Origin: Paenarthrobacter sp. PH39-S1
GTDB taxonomy: Bacteria > Actinomycetota > Actinomycetes > Actinomycetales > Micrococcaceae
Direction of reading: 5' to 3'
DNA length: 64,000 nt
Assembly: GCF_030063245.1 (NCBI RefSeq)
Contig: NZ_JASISR010000018.1
Coordinates: 1 to 64,000 of the forward strand
A model generated the notes under the pieces. The model was not told the origin of the DNA. It did no database searches and saw nothing but the letters and a program-made list of their open reading frames with translations. Position numbers and translations under genes: made by a program. Shown here piece by piece: positions 46,856-55,431 of this stretch. Numbering within the stretch: position 1 is the stretch's first letter; each line of letters starts with the position of its first letter.

Positions 46856-48426
46856 TGGTTCCGTGTCCCTTCGCCCTCGGTGCCGTCAGTTGGTAATGCT
46901 ATCCGATCGCCCAGAAACCGCAGTCCGGCGCCATTGGAGGATTTGAAGAGCACGATGTCCCCCGGGCTCAATTCCCGGCGCAGCAGCGCGTAGGCCGCGT
47001 CGGCATCTTCAACGAATACGGATTCGTCCCCCCACGAGCCCTCCATCACCGCCGCGACGTGCATGGCGCGGGCTGCTTGTCCCACCACCACCAGCCGGGA
47101 GATGTTCAATCGGACCGCTACGCGTCCGATCGCATCGTGTTCGTGGATCGAGTCCGCGCCAAGTTCCAGCATGGCGCCGAGCACGGCCCAGGTGCGGTGT
47201 TCCGCGCCGCCGTCGCCGCGCCCCAGCTCGGCCAGGGTGCGCAGCGCCGCCCGCATGGACTCCGGATTGGCGTTGTAGGCATCGTTGATGACGGTCACGC
47301 CGTCCGGTCGGACGGTACGTTCCATCCGCCAGCGGCTTTGGGCCTTCTGTCCGTTCAGCGCCTCGGCAATGAGATCCGCCGAAGCACCCGCAACGCGTGC
47401 GGCAGCGGCCGCGGCCAACAAATTGGTGACTTGGTGCAGCCCGAGCAGTCCGCTCGTGACCGGCCTTCCGGCGGTGTCCGCGGCTGCACCGCCCTCGTCA
47501 GCAGCACCACAGTCAGCAGCACTTTCGCCAACAGCACCATCGTTAGTGCCACCGCCTCCCGCGGCGCCGTCAGTGAAGTGCAGGATGAATTCGGGATGGC
47601 CCTGCGCATTGGTCGTGGCCTCCGAGGCCCGTACCATTGGGTGGCCGCCGGCCGTATCCGGGCTGCCGACTCCAAAAAAGACGATCCGGGCCGGTGTGCG
47701 CCCAGCCATGGCGCTGACCCGGACGTCATCGCGGTTCAGCACGGCGGTTCCGTCGGAAGAGAGCGCTTCCACCAACTCGCCCTTGGCCTTGGCCGTGTTT
47801 TCCACCGAGCCGAATTCGCCCGCGTGCGCGGTGCCGACGCCCAGCACGACGCCGATGTCCGGCTTCACCAGGGAGGCAAGATACCTGATGTGGCCGATGC
47901 CGGTGGCACCCATTTCGATGATCAAGTACCGGGTGGATTCGTCGGCCATGAAGACCGTCAACGGAACGCCTATCTCGCCGTTGTAGGAGCCCTGCGGGGC
48001 CACGGTAGGACCGAGCCGGGACAAAATGCCCGCCAGCAGATCCTTGGTAGTGGTTTTCCCCGCCGAACCTGTAATGCCGACAACCGTCAGCGTCCCGGCC
48101 GCGCGGATCAGCCGCACCGCCTCGGCCGCCAGCGCCCCCAGCGCCAGCACGGCGTCCGGGACGATCACCGCCGGATAGCTGCGCCCGGCCGGATCCAGGA
48201 TCTCCCGCTCGGCCAGCATCAGAACCGCGCCGGCCGCAACGGCGGCGGAAATGAAGCCGTGTCCGTCGGCGGATTCGCCCGGTTTGGCAACGTACAAGGA
48301 CCCGGGGAACGCCGCCCGCGAATCGGTGACGATGTGGCCAAGGCCGATCATCTGCTTTGGGTCTGCGGTGGACGTAAGGCGGCCGTGGGTTAGCGCGGCC
48401 AGCTGTGCCGCTGTCAGTTCAATCAT
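46852..48426 (-). CDS. murF: UDP-MurNAc-tripeptide:D-Ala-D-Ala ligase
   Basis: Adds D-Ala-D-Ala to complete the UDP-MurNAc-pentapeptide. The 524-residue protein has ATP motif [31 protein letters not shown] and [15 protein letters not shown]. An acidic glycine/alanine insertion (about residues 290-325, [18 protein letters not shown]-like) lies in the middle domain. It starts 6 bases after the murE stop with only a poor ribosome-binding site, so translation is probably coupled. Confidence 0.96.
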   Translation of the reverse strand: MIELTAAQLAALTHGRLTSTADPKQMIGLGHIVTDSRAAFPGSLYVAKPGESADGHGFISAAVAAGAVLMLAEREILDPAGRSYPAVIVPDAVLALGALAAEAVRLIRAAGTLTVVGITGSAGKTTTKDLLAGILSRLGPTVAPQGSYNGEIGVPLTVFMADESTRYLIIEMGATGIGHIRYLASLVKPDIGVVLGVGTAHAGEFGSVENTAKAKGELVEALSSDGTAVLNRDDVRVSAMAGRTPARIVFFGVGSPDTAGGHPMVRASEATTNAQGHPEFILHFTDGAAGGGGTNDGAVGESAADCGAADEGGAAADTAGRPVTSGLLGLHQVTNLLAAAAAARVAGASADLIAEALNGQKAQSRWRMERTVRPDGVTVINDAYNANPESMRAALRTLAELGRGDGGAEHRTWAVLGAMLELGADSIHEHDAIGRVAVRLNISRLVVVGQAARAMHVAAVMEGSWGDESVFVEDADAAYALLRRELSPGDIVLFKSSNGAGLRFLGDRIALPTDGTEGEGTRNQ

Positions 48427-48432
48427 CTCGAT

Positions 48433-50235
48433 CTAGGACTCTATCCCGGGAACGGGCTCGGGAGTGAATCCGAAGCGGCGGAGGGCGTGGCGGAGTTCGA
48501 CTCTGTCATCAAGGGCAAGGTTGATCCCCTTGACCTCCTGCCAGACCTCATGACCGCGTCCGGCCACCAGGATTGTGTCCTGCGGACGGGCCAGTTCCAC
48601 GGCCCGAAAAATGGCGTCAGCGCGGGGAAAAACCTCCAGGATCTCCCGTCCCAGCGACCGCTCCGCATTTGCCTGGCGGGCGCCGGCCAGAAGATCCCGG
48701 CGGATGGATGCCTCGTCCTCATCGTGCGGGTCATCATCAGTGATAATCACAACATCCGCGAGCTGGGCCACCACTTCACCCATCTTCGGGCGCTTGCCGG
48801 CATCTCGCTGCCCCGTGGCGCCAAAGACCACGATCACGCGCGAGCCAGGTTCGGACGAACGCACGGCCAGCAGGGCGCGCTTAAGGGCGTCCGGATTGTG
48901 CGCGAAATCCACAATGGCCGCGGGCGATTTTCCCACCAGCTGCATCCGGCCCGGCACCTGCACCGTGAACGGATCGTGGCTGTCCAAGGCGGCTTGCACC
49001 CGCTGAAGCGCCGTCGGCCCCGTCTGGCCCAGAAACTGCAGCACCATCAACGTTGCCAGGGCGGCATTGGCGACGTTGAACCGACCGGGCAGCCCGGTCG
49101 AGACGTTCAGCGTGCGTCCATCCGCCCTGCGCAGCACGAAAGAGCTCCCGAGCCCGCGCGGACGGACAGCCGTGACCTGCCAGTGCGTCGGATCGGCCCG
49201 GCGGCCCGGGGCGGGAGCGGCGGCCCCATGGGCTGCCGCCGCCACGCCCGTGGCGACCCCCTCGATCGTGGCGCCTACCTCGGCCGTCGTGCCCGCTTCG
49301 CCCGCTTCGGCCACCTCGCCTGTAGTACCCACTTCGCCTGGAGCGCCAACTTCGCCAGTAGCGCCAACTTCGCCAGTGGAGAGGGTGGTGACAGGTATCC
49401 GGCAGGATTCCGCCAAGCGCCGGCCCCAGGTGTCGTCGACGGTAATAACGGCTGCGCGGGCATGGTCGGGACTGAATAGTTCCGCCTTCGTGGCGAAATA
49501 CGCGTCCATGGTGCCGTGCAGATCCAGATGGTCCTGTGTCAGGTTCGTGAAACCGGCGACGTCGAAGACGACCCCGTCCACCCGGTGGAAGGACAGGGCA
49601 TGGGACGACACTTCCATCGACGCCGCGTCCAGCCCGCGCTCACGCATCAGGGCGAGCAGAGCATGCACATCCGTCGATTCCGGCGTCGTGAGCCGACTGG
49701 GGATCGCCGCGGATCCGGCCAGAATCTCGATGGTGCCGATCAGTCCGGTGCTGCCCCCCAGCGCCTGCAGCAGCGAATTGATGAAATACGTGGTGGTGGT
49801 CTTTCCGTTGGTGCCGGTCACGCCGTACAGCGGCATCGGCGCGGCATCGGGGTCCGCTGTGCCGTAGATGAGCGCCGCCACCGCTCCAACGATCGCGCGC
49901 GGCTCCGGCACCACGAGCACCGGCACGCCCGGGCCACCGGGCAGCAGGCGCAGCCGGCGTTCGCCGTCGTCATCCGTCACAATTGCCGTGGCACCCGCAG
50001 CCAGCGCCTGGCCGGCAAACTCAGCCCCGTGCCTCTGGGCTCCGGGCAGAGCCAGATACAGGTCCGCCTGTTCAGTCGCGCGGGAGTCCACGCTGGCGCC
50101 GGTCACCGCAATGCCGCCGAAGTCCTGGGCGCGCGCACCGATGAGCTCCGCCAGCGCCGCAAGCGGCACCGGCTTCACCCGGGCGGGCCGCAGGGAGGAC
50201 CCGGCGCTGCCTGGCAGCGGTTCATGTGAGCTCAT
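48433..50235 (-). CDS. murE: UDP-MurNAc-tripeptide synthetase, L-lysine type predicted
   Basis: Adds the third stem amino acid. The 600-residue protein has ATP motif GTNGKTTTT (141-149), the lysine to be carbamylated at about 251 (FATKAELF) and HNPDALKRAL. The specificity motif reads DDDPHDED (500-507) instead of DNPR, losing the arginine that reads the meso-diaminopimelate carboxylate, so L-lysine is the likely substrate, as in Arthrobacter-type cell walls. A repeat-bearing insertion (about 288-346, hexapeptides GEVGxx) adds some 60 residues to the central domain. Preceded by GGAG; 19 bases from ftsI. Confidence 0.95.
   Translation of the reverse strand: MSSHEPLPGSAGSSLRPARVKPVPLAALAELIGARAQDFGGIAVTGASVDSRATEQADLYLALPGAQRHGAEFAGQALAAGATAIVTDDDGERRLRLLPGGPGVPVLVVPEPRAIVGAVAALIYGTADPDAAPMPLYGVTGTNGKTTTTYFINSLLQALGGSTGLIGTIEILAGSAAIPSRLTTPESTDVHALLALMRERGLDAASMEVSSHALSFHRVDGVVFDVAGFTNLTQDHLDLHGTMDAYFATKAELFSPDHARAAVITVDDTWGRRLAESCRIPVTTLSTGEVGATGEVGAPGEVGTTGEVAEAGEAGTTAEVGATIEGVATGVAAAAHGAAAPAPGRRADPTHWQVTAVRPRGLGSSFVLRRADGRTLNVSTGLPGRFNVANAALATLMVLQFLGQTGPTALQRVQAALDSHDPFTVQVPGRMQLVGKSPAAIVDFAHNPDALKRALLAVRSSEPGSRVIVVFGATGQRDAGKRPKMGEVVAQLADVVIITDDDPHDEDEASIRRDLLAGARQANAERSLGREILEVFPRADAIFRAVELARPQDTILVAGRGHEVWQEVKGINLALDDRVELRHALRRFGFTPEPVPGIES
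49300..49380. repeat. 18-bp-period in-frame repeats in murE
   Basis: Imperfect 18-bp units (variants of GCGCCAACTTCGCCAGTA) encode GEVGAT, GEVGAP and GEVGTT hexapeptides, then degrade into an alanine/glutamate/glycine tract toward 49200. Confidence 0.85.
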
Positions 50236-50254
50236 TTATCCGACTCCGAAACCT

Positions 50255-52060
50255 TCAGTATTTCTGCGGCAGAGCCACAGAGTGTGTGGTGGACGGCGGC
50301 ACGTTGTTGCTGTGCAGGACCTGACCCATCACGGAGTTGAACACGGGGGCCTGGGAAATACCGTAAATGTCACCCTGCGGGCGCTGGACCGTTACCAGCA
50401 CAACATACTGCGGGTCCTCCATCGGCGCCATGCCGACAAAGGAAGCCGTGTACCCTTCAAAGCCGGCACCGTCGTCCCTGACGGCCTCGGCGGTACCGGT
50501 CTTGCCGCCCACCCGGTAGCCGGGCACCGACACGTCCTTGGCGTCCGCGGCGGTAACAACACTTTCCAGGATGTCTTTGACCTGCTGCGCGCTCTGCGGG
50601 CTGACAACCTCGGTGCCGGCGGACCCATCCACCTTGTGTTCCGTGCCGTCCGGATCAATATAGGACTCCACCAGCTGCGGCTTAAGCCGAACGCCGTTAT
50701 TGGCGATCGTCTGGTAGATCATCGCGGTCTGCAGCGGCGTCTGCGAGACACCCTGACCGAAGAGCACCGTGAATTCCTGCCGGCCGTCCCACGAGTCCGG
50801 CTGCGCCAGGATCCCGGCGTTTTCACCCGGCAGCGGGATCCCGGTGGCCTGACCGATGCCGAAGTTGTGCAGGTAGTCATAGCGCTGCTGTTTGCTCAGC
50901 CGCTCACCGACCATCACGGTCCCGGTGTTCATCGAATCCCCGATGATCCCGGCGAAGGTGCGCTGTTCCGTCCCATGGGTAAAGGCGTCAGCGAAATTCT
51001 CCCCGTTGACCGTGTAGGTCGGCGGCACCAGCACATGCGACAGCGGGCTGACCTTGCCTTCCTGAATGGTGGCCGCGGCGGTGACCGTCTTTTCGGTGGA
51101 TCCGGGTTCTATCGCCGCCGTGACCGAGCGGGCACCCCGGTTGGCCGCGTCGGTGGCTCCCGGATTGTTCGGATCCACGGTGGAGTCCTCGGCCATCGCG
51201 ACAATTTTGCCGGTCTTGGCCTGCACCACCACGATGTTGCCCCATTGGGCGCTGAACTTCTTGACCTGATCGGAAATAGCCTGCTGCGCGAAGTACTGCA
51301 GGTCGCTGTTGATCGTCAGCTTCACGGTCTCGCCGTCGACGGCGGGCTGGTTTTCCTCCGGCGCGGTGGGAATGACAATGCCATTGGCCCCGCGCTGGTA
51401 CTTTCGGCTGCCGTCTGCGCCCTGCAGCTTGGAGTTCAGCGTCTGCTCGATTCCGGCCAGCGGCGTGCCGTCGGAGCCCAGGAAACCCACAATGCTGCCG
51501 CCTACAGCGCCGAGCGGATATGTCCGCTCGCTCGTTGCCTCGGAATAAATGCCCGGAAGCTGCAGGTCCATCACCTTGGACTCCACCGCCGCAGTGACGC
51601 CCTTGGACACATAGGCGAAGTCGGAATTGCCGGTGACCGTCTTACGGACGTCCGCTTCCTTCAGGCTCAGGGCATCCGCCAGTTCTTGGATCCCCTCATC
51701 CCGGGTGACCGTATCGACGTTGCCGGTGCCGGAGTTCTTGCGGACAAAGGTATCGGCGGCGGTGCTGTTTTTCGGTGAGACCGTGATGTTGTACCGGACG
51801 ATGCTCTGTGCCATCACCTTGCCGTTGGCGTCCACGATTTCGCCCCGCGTTGCGGGCAGCTTTGAGACCACGGTGCGCTGATTGATGGCGGCCTCGGCCA
51901 TCGATCCGGTGTCCAGGCCCTGAATCAGAAACAGCTTTCCGGAAATGATCAGCAGCAGCGCCAGAACCAATGCCAGCCCCACCCGAAGCCGGATTCTGTT
52001 TCGCGTGATGCTGCCGGAGGCCCTGGTATTTTTGCGGTCGCTGCCGGTGTTTTGTGCCAC
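50255..52060 (-). CDS. ftsI: Septal penicillin-binding protein (class B transpeptidase) FtsI
   Basis: Crosslinks septal peptidoglycan. The 601-residue protein has a short cytoplasmic tail, one helix (about 25-47), a pedestal domain and a transpeptidase domain with all three motifs: SxxK at Ser321-Lys324 (STEK), SxN at 376-378 (SMN) and KTG at 520-522 (GGKTGTAE). Start GTG (52058-52060) follows AAGGA at proper spacing; a frame open 59 codons further upstream is arginine-rich and rejected. 64 bases after ftsL. Confidence 0.96.
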   Translation of the reverse strand: MAQNTGSDRKNTRASGSITRNRIRLRVGLALVLALLLIISGKLFLIQGLDTGSMAEAAINQRTVVSKLPATRGEIVDANGKVMAQSIVRYNITVSPKNSTAADTFVRKNSGTGNVDTVTRDEGIQELADALSLKEADVRKTVTGNSDFAYVSKGVTAAVESKVMDLQLPGIYSEATSERTYPLGAVGGSIVGFLGSDGTPLAGIEQTLNSKLQGADGSRKYQRGANGIVIPTAPEENQPAVDGETVKLTINSDLQYFAQQAISDQVKKFSAQWGNIVVVQAKTGKIVAMAEDSTVDPNNPGATDAANRGARSVTAAIEPGSTEKTVTAAATIQEGKVSPLSHVLVPPTYTVNGENFADAFTHGTEQRTFAGIIGDSMNTGTVMVGERLSKQQRYDYLHNFGIGQATGIPLPGENAGILAQPDSWDGRQEFTVLFGQGVSQTPLQTAMIYQTIANNGVRLKPQLVESYIDPDGTEHKVDGSAGTEVVSPQSAQQVKDILESVVTAADAKDVSVPGYRVGGKTGTAEAVRDDGAGFEGYTASFVGMAPMEDPQYVVLVTVQRPQGDIYGISQAPVFNSVMGQVLHSNNVPPSTTHSVALPQKY

Positions 52061-52124
52061 TTGCCAATCCTTATTACCTAGCCCTTGCAGCACTGCTGCC
52101 GGTCCGGTGCGCCGTCCGTTTGCC

Positions 52125-52772
52125 CTAGCCGTTCTTCTGCTTGGGCGCCGGTATGGTGCCGCCGTTAAGATCCTGTGCCGCCGTCCCCGCCGTCCCCGCC
52201 GCCGCCGTCCCCGCCTTCGACGGGCCGCCAGGCGCAACCGGTTCGGACGCAGCCGGCGCAGCGGCAGCCCCCGTCGTCTTCGACTCCTCCTGCTGGCCGG
52301 TGACCGCCGGCGGAGCGATCACCGTCAGGGGTTTGTCCCCGGCGACAGCCGCCGCGGGCTTACCCGTGACAGCCATGGTATCCAGGTTAATCTGCCCCGT
52401 GGACGAGGAGGTAACCATTCCCAATTCTGCGGCCTTGGCCACCAGATTCTGCGGAGCCTGCGCATTTTGGACCTGCTGTGTCAGATCCTGGTTCGTCTTC
52501 TGCAGTTCCAGCTGCGCTGCGCGAAGCTCCACGAGCTGGTACTGTCCGCTGGAAACGGAGATGTTCAGCACCAGCACGGTGGCCAACGCTGCCACTAAGG
52601 CGAGGAAACAGAAAACCACGAAGGGTGCCCGGCGTTTACGTGGGGCACTGACAACCAGCGAGAGCGGAGATCGGCCCTGGCGCGCCGGCCGCGCGTCCGG
52701 GGCAAAACTGGTGAGTGCACGGGCCGTATTTCCCATGATCGACTGGAAATTCCCCTGGGCCGATGCGCTCAT
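52125..52772 (-). CDS. ftsL: FtsL-like divisome protein
   Basis: A 215-residue bitopic protein: basic cytoplasmic tail, one helix (about 50-72, [21 protein letters not shown]), then a short coiled coil ([21 protein letters not shown]) that pairs with DivIC/FtsB, and an alanine/proline/threonine-rich tail of about 90 residues, longer than usual. Identified mainly by position between rsmH and ftsI and by this architecture. The start overlaps the rsmH stop by four bases (ATGA). Confidence 0.9.
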   Translation of the reverse strand: MSASAQGNFQSIMGNTARALTSFAPDARPARQGRSPLSLVVSAPRKRRAPFVVFCFLALVAALATVLVLNISVSSGQYQLVELRAAQLELQKTNQDLTQQVQNAQAPQNLVAKAAELGMVTSSSTGQINLDTMAVTGKPAAAVAGDKPLTVIAPPAVTGQQEESKTTGAAAAPAASEPVAPGGPSKAGTAAAGTAGTAAQDLNGGTIPAPKQKNG

Positions 52773-53770
52773 ATTGCTCTCCTGATTCGAACTCGTTCAA
52801 CTGCCCGCAGCCGCGCTGACGCGGCCCGGGGATTTTCGGAAATTTCCGCAGCGGTGGGAACTTCGGTGCCCCGCGTCAGCATCTTCAGATCCGGTTTGTG
52901 CTCCTCCAGCTCCACCGGGAAGCCAACGGGCGCCGATGATTTGGAGCCGGCGGCGAACACGGACTTGACGATCTTGTCTTCCAACGAGTGATAGGACATG
53001 ATCACGCAACGACCGTGCATGGCCAGCGAACCGACGGCTGCCGGGACCGCCGCTTCAAGCACGTCGAGTTCCTCATTAACTTCGATGCGCAGCGCCTGGA
53101 AGGTCCGCTTGGCCGGATGGCCGCCCGTCCTCGCAGCGCCCGCGGGCACCACCTGGCGGATTTGTTCGACCAGTTCTCCCGTACTGACGAACGGCTTCGT
53201 TTCTCGGGCAGAGACGATTCGGCTGGCTATCCGACCGGCAAATTTCTCTTCGCCCCATTTCCGGATCACCCGCAACAGGTCTTCTTCGCTGTAGGTGTTC
53301 ACCACGTCCGCGGCCGTTTGCCCCCGGCTGGTGTCCATGCGCATGTCCAGCGGCGCATCGTAGGAATAGGCAAAGCCACGCTCCCGCTCATCGAGCTGGA
53401 GTGAGGAAACGCCGAGGTCCATGAGCACCCCGTGAACTTCCCGGAAGCCGAGATCGGCGGCGACGTTGGCGATTTCGTCGTAAACGGCGTGGACCAGATC
53501 GGTCCGCGCCGCGAAGGGAGCCAGCCGTTCCCCGGCCAGTGCCAGCGCCTCGGTGTCCCTGTCGATGCCGATCAGGTGCAACGAAGGAAACCGCTGCAGC
53601 ATCGCCTCGCTGTGGCCGCCCATGCCCAAGGTGGCGTCGACTGCCACCGGGGTTTTTCCCGCGGCGATGGCCAGTTCAAAAGCGGGGGCCAACAGGTCAA
53701 GGCAACGGTCTTTCAAAACTGGTACGTGGCGGGCGGAGGTGGGCGGCGTGGGTTCGTCGTCGTGCGCCAT
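52769..53770 (-). CDS. rsmH: 16S rRNA (cytosine1402-N4)-methyltransferase
   Basis: RsmH (MraW) methylates C1402 of 16S rRNA. The 333-residue protein has [15 protein letters not shown], the SAM motif [35 protein letters not shown], the PLDMRMD block and [17 protein letters not shown] 53770 is chosen because AAGGAGG lies just before it; the same frame stays open upstream through a 15-bp tandem array, so an N-terminal extension of up to about 63 residues (EHRID repeats) is possible but unlikely. Confidence 0.95.
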   Translation of the reverse strand: MAHDDEPTPPTSARHVPVLKDRCLDLLAPAFELAIAAGKTPVAVDATLGMGGHSEAMLQRFPSLHLIGIDRDTEALALAGERLAPFAARTDLVHAVYDEIANVAADLGFREVHGVLMDLGVSSLQLDERERGFAYSYDAPLDMRMDTSRGQTAADVVNTYSEEDLLRVIRKWGEEKFAGRIASRIVSARETKPFVSTGELVEQIRQVVPAGAARTGGHPAKRTFQALRIEVNEELDVLEAAVPAAVGSLAMHGRCVIMSYHSLEDKIVKSVFAAGSKSSAPVGFPVELEEHKPDLKMLTRGTEVPTAAEISENPRAASARLRAVERVRIRRAI

Positions 53771-53804
53771 CCCGCCTCCTTCCTCTCCCCGTCCGGTGTC
53801 CTGC

Positions 53805-53894
53805 ATTCGGTGCTCGTCTATTCGGTGCTCGTCTATTCGGTGCTCGTCTATTCGGTGCTCGTCTATTCGGTGCTCGCCTCTTCGGTGCTCGTCC
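53805..53894. repeat. 15-bp tandem repeat, six units, between mraZ and rsmH
   Basis: Units of ATTCGGTGCTCGTCT start at 53805, 53820, 53835, 53850 and 53865, with a diverged sixth at 53880. Read on the minus strand they are open in the rsmH frame and would encode DEHRI-type pentapeptides, but they lie before the rsmH ribosome-binding site. No gene is seen in 53771-54061. Confidence 0.9.
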
Positions 53895-54061
53895 TGCTGT
53901 GCAGCAGACGGCTTCTTAAGCCAGATCCCCATCCGCGCCGGGCTGTCCCTGCCTGGCACCGGGGAAGGTGAGCCAGGTAGTTGGTGCCGGGCGGCTGGAG
54001 GTCTTGTTCAAGAATCCGTGTCTGTGTTTCGTGCTGGTGATCGACCGATGGTAGCGCCGGC

Positions 54062-54493
54062 TCAGAAGACGCCGGGAATGATCTCTTCGTCCGTTTCGGA
54101 ATACGCGTTCTCCTTCTCCCCCAGGTACTCTTCCCATGCCGTGGCATCCCAGATTTCTGCCCGGTCGCCAGCCCCGATAACGGCCAGTTCCCGTCCCAGT
54201 CCGGCATACGTCCGCAATGCCGGCGGGATGGTGACCCGGCCCTGCTTGTCCGGAACTTCATCCGAGGCCCCCGATAGGAAGACCCTGCCGTAATCGCGCG
54301 CCTGACGGGAGGAAAGTGGAGCCTGGCGCATTCTTTCGTGGACCCTTTCAAATTCACTGCGGCTGAAAACGTAAATACAACGCTCCTGGCCCCTCGTCAG
54401 GACAAGCCCGTCGGCCAGTTCCTCGCGGAATTTGGCCGGCAAAAATATCCTGCCTTTCTCATCAAGACGCGGCGAGTGTGTTCCGAGAAACAT
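54062..54493 (-). CDS. mraZ: Transcriptional regulator MraZ
   Basis: MraZ is a DNA-binding regulator and first gene of the dcw cluster. The 143-residue protein has the duplicated AbrB-like fold: [22 protein letters not shown] in the first half and [19 protein letters not shown] in the second, each with the D-x-K/Q-G-R motif that contacts DNA. Three direct repeats that match MraZ boxes lie in its promoter, so it probably represses its own operon. A weak ribosome-binding site (AAGGCGG) precedes the ATG. Confidence 0.95.
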   Translation of the reverse strand: MFLGTHSPRLDEKGRIFLPAKFREELADGLVLTRGQERCIYVFSRSEFERVHERMRQAPLSSRQARDYGRVFLSGASDEVPDKQGRVTIPPALRTYAGLGRELAVIGAGDRAEIWDATAWEEYLGEKENAYSETDEEIIPGVF

Positions 54494-54533
54494 CTCTACC
54501 GCCTTGTTGAAGCGGGGATCTGTAGTCCCCCGT

Positions 54534-54586
54534 TGCCACTACCCTCTTACAAGCTCCACTTTACTCCACAATCCCCCACGGTCAAC
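54534..54586 (-). promoter_or_regulatory. mraZ promoter with MraZ boxes
   Basis: On the minus strand, GTGGGG (54579-54574), GTGGAG (54569-54564) and GTGGAG (54559-54554) recur every 10 bp with 4-base spacers, then a degenerate TAAGAG and GTGGCA at the same pitch. They overlap a possible promoter: TTGACC (54586-54581), 16 bases, TAAAGT (54564-54559 region). MraZ bound to these boxes would block RNA polymerase. The leader to ATG is about 60 bases. Confidence 0.7.
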
Positions 54587-54709
54587 GCCAACACGTCCGT
54601 AGTCGAGGTGTTTCACGGCCGGAATCCGCACCATCCCGTCGATGTCGCCACCTGGTGGGAGGTGGAGGGAAACGACGGCTTCGAGCAGGTTACTCTCAGT
54701 CAGGTTAAA

Positions 54710-54740
54710 CAAAAAAAAGACCTGCGGCTGCGGGTCTTTC
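54710..54740 (-). terminator. Intrinsic terminator of the DUF3040 gene
   Basis: On the minus strand AAAGACC pairs with GGTCTTT (7 bp, 10-base loop) and is followed by TTTTT. The right end of the cell-wall cluster is therefore insulated from upstream transcription. The gene-free stretch 54494-54856 otherwise holds only the mraZ promoter and a small CGGGGA/TCCCCG hairpin in the mraZ leader near 54510-54535. Confidence 0.88.
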
Positions 54741-54856
54741 ATTGGGTGAGTCAGTATTCAGCTGTATTCTTCCCCGGCGTTCTGGTCAACGCGGCCGGCT
54801 GCAGTCAGTGCTTCCGGCCGCGACACCAGCTGCCCGTCCTATGAGCAGCCTCCGGC

Positions 54857-55228
54857 CTATTGGCCGCGCCGGCGCTCATCCCAGCGTTCTTCCAGGCTGC
54901 TCATGAAGGAACTCCTGGGCTTCCTGGTCTGTCCGGCAGCAGAGCCCGTATCGGCGGTCCGGGGAGATCCGCGCCGCAGCGTGGCGACGTAGACTCCGGC
55001 ACCCATGACCACAAACCCAGCCACGCCCAAGGGAATTATTTGCCAAGCCACTCCCGCCAGCAGCACCATGATGCCGGCAATTGCTATCAGCACGCCGATC
55101 ACCACGTGTCTGGTTGAAAATGAGTTGGCGGGATCCGACCCTAATGTGTGGGCAAACTTAGGGTCCTCCGCATGCAGCTGCTGCTCAAGCTGATCCAGTA
55201 ACCTTTGCTCGTGCTCCGAAAGGGGCAT
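54857..55228 (-). CDS. DUF3040 membrane protein
   Basis: A 123-residue protein beginning MPLSEHEQRLLDQLEQQL, the DUF3040 signature, followed by two helices (about 42-61 and 65-84) and a basic C-terminal tail ending SSLEERWDERRRGQ. The family is restricted to actinobacteria and is often located between dinB and mraZ, as here; no function is known. ATG is preceded by AAGGAGG. Confidence 0.93.
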   Translation of the reverse strand: MPLSEHEQRLLDQLEQQLHAEDPKFAHTLGSDPANSFSTRHVVIGVLIAIAGIMVLLAGVAWQIIPLGVAGFVVMGAGVYVATLRRGSPRTADTGSAAGQTRKPRSSFMSSLEERWDERRRGQ

Positions 55229-55431
55229 CTCGACCTCCTTCAGGTCCTTGCCGTTGGCGTCTACTCTTCAAACGAGCGGCGCCGGGTGGTTAGTTCCCGC
55301 CGCCGCGGGACACCTTCCGGCGAAGCCGTCCTTAGATAACTCCGTGCCTTAAGAATAGGCTTGATTTCACAGAACTGAAACCCTTGCCTGCGGCGCGGGA
55401 ACAGCCGCGGGAACAGGCGCGGAGCCCGAGT

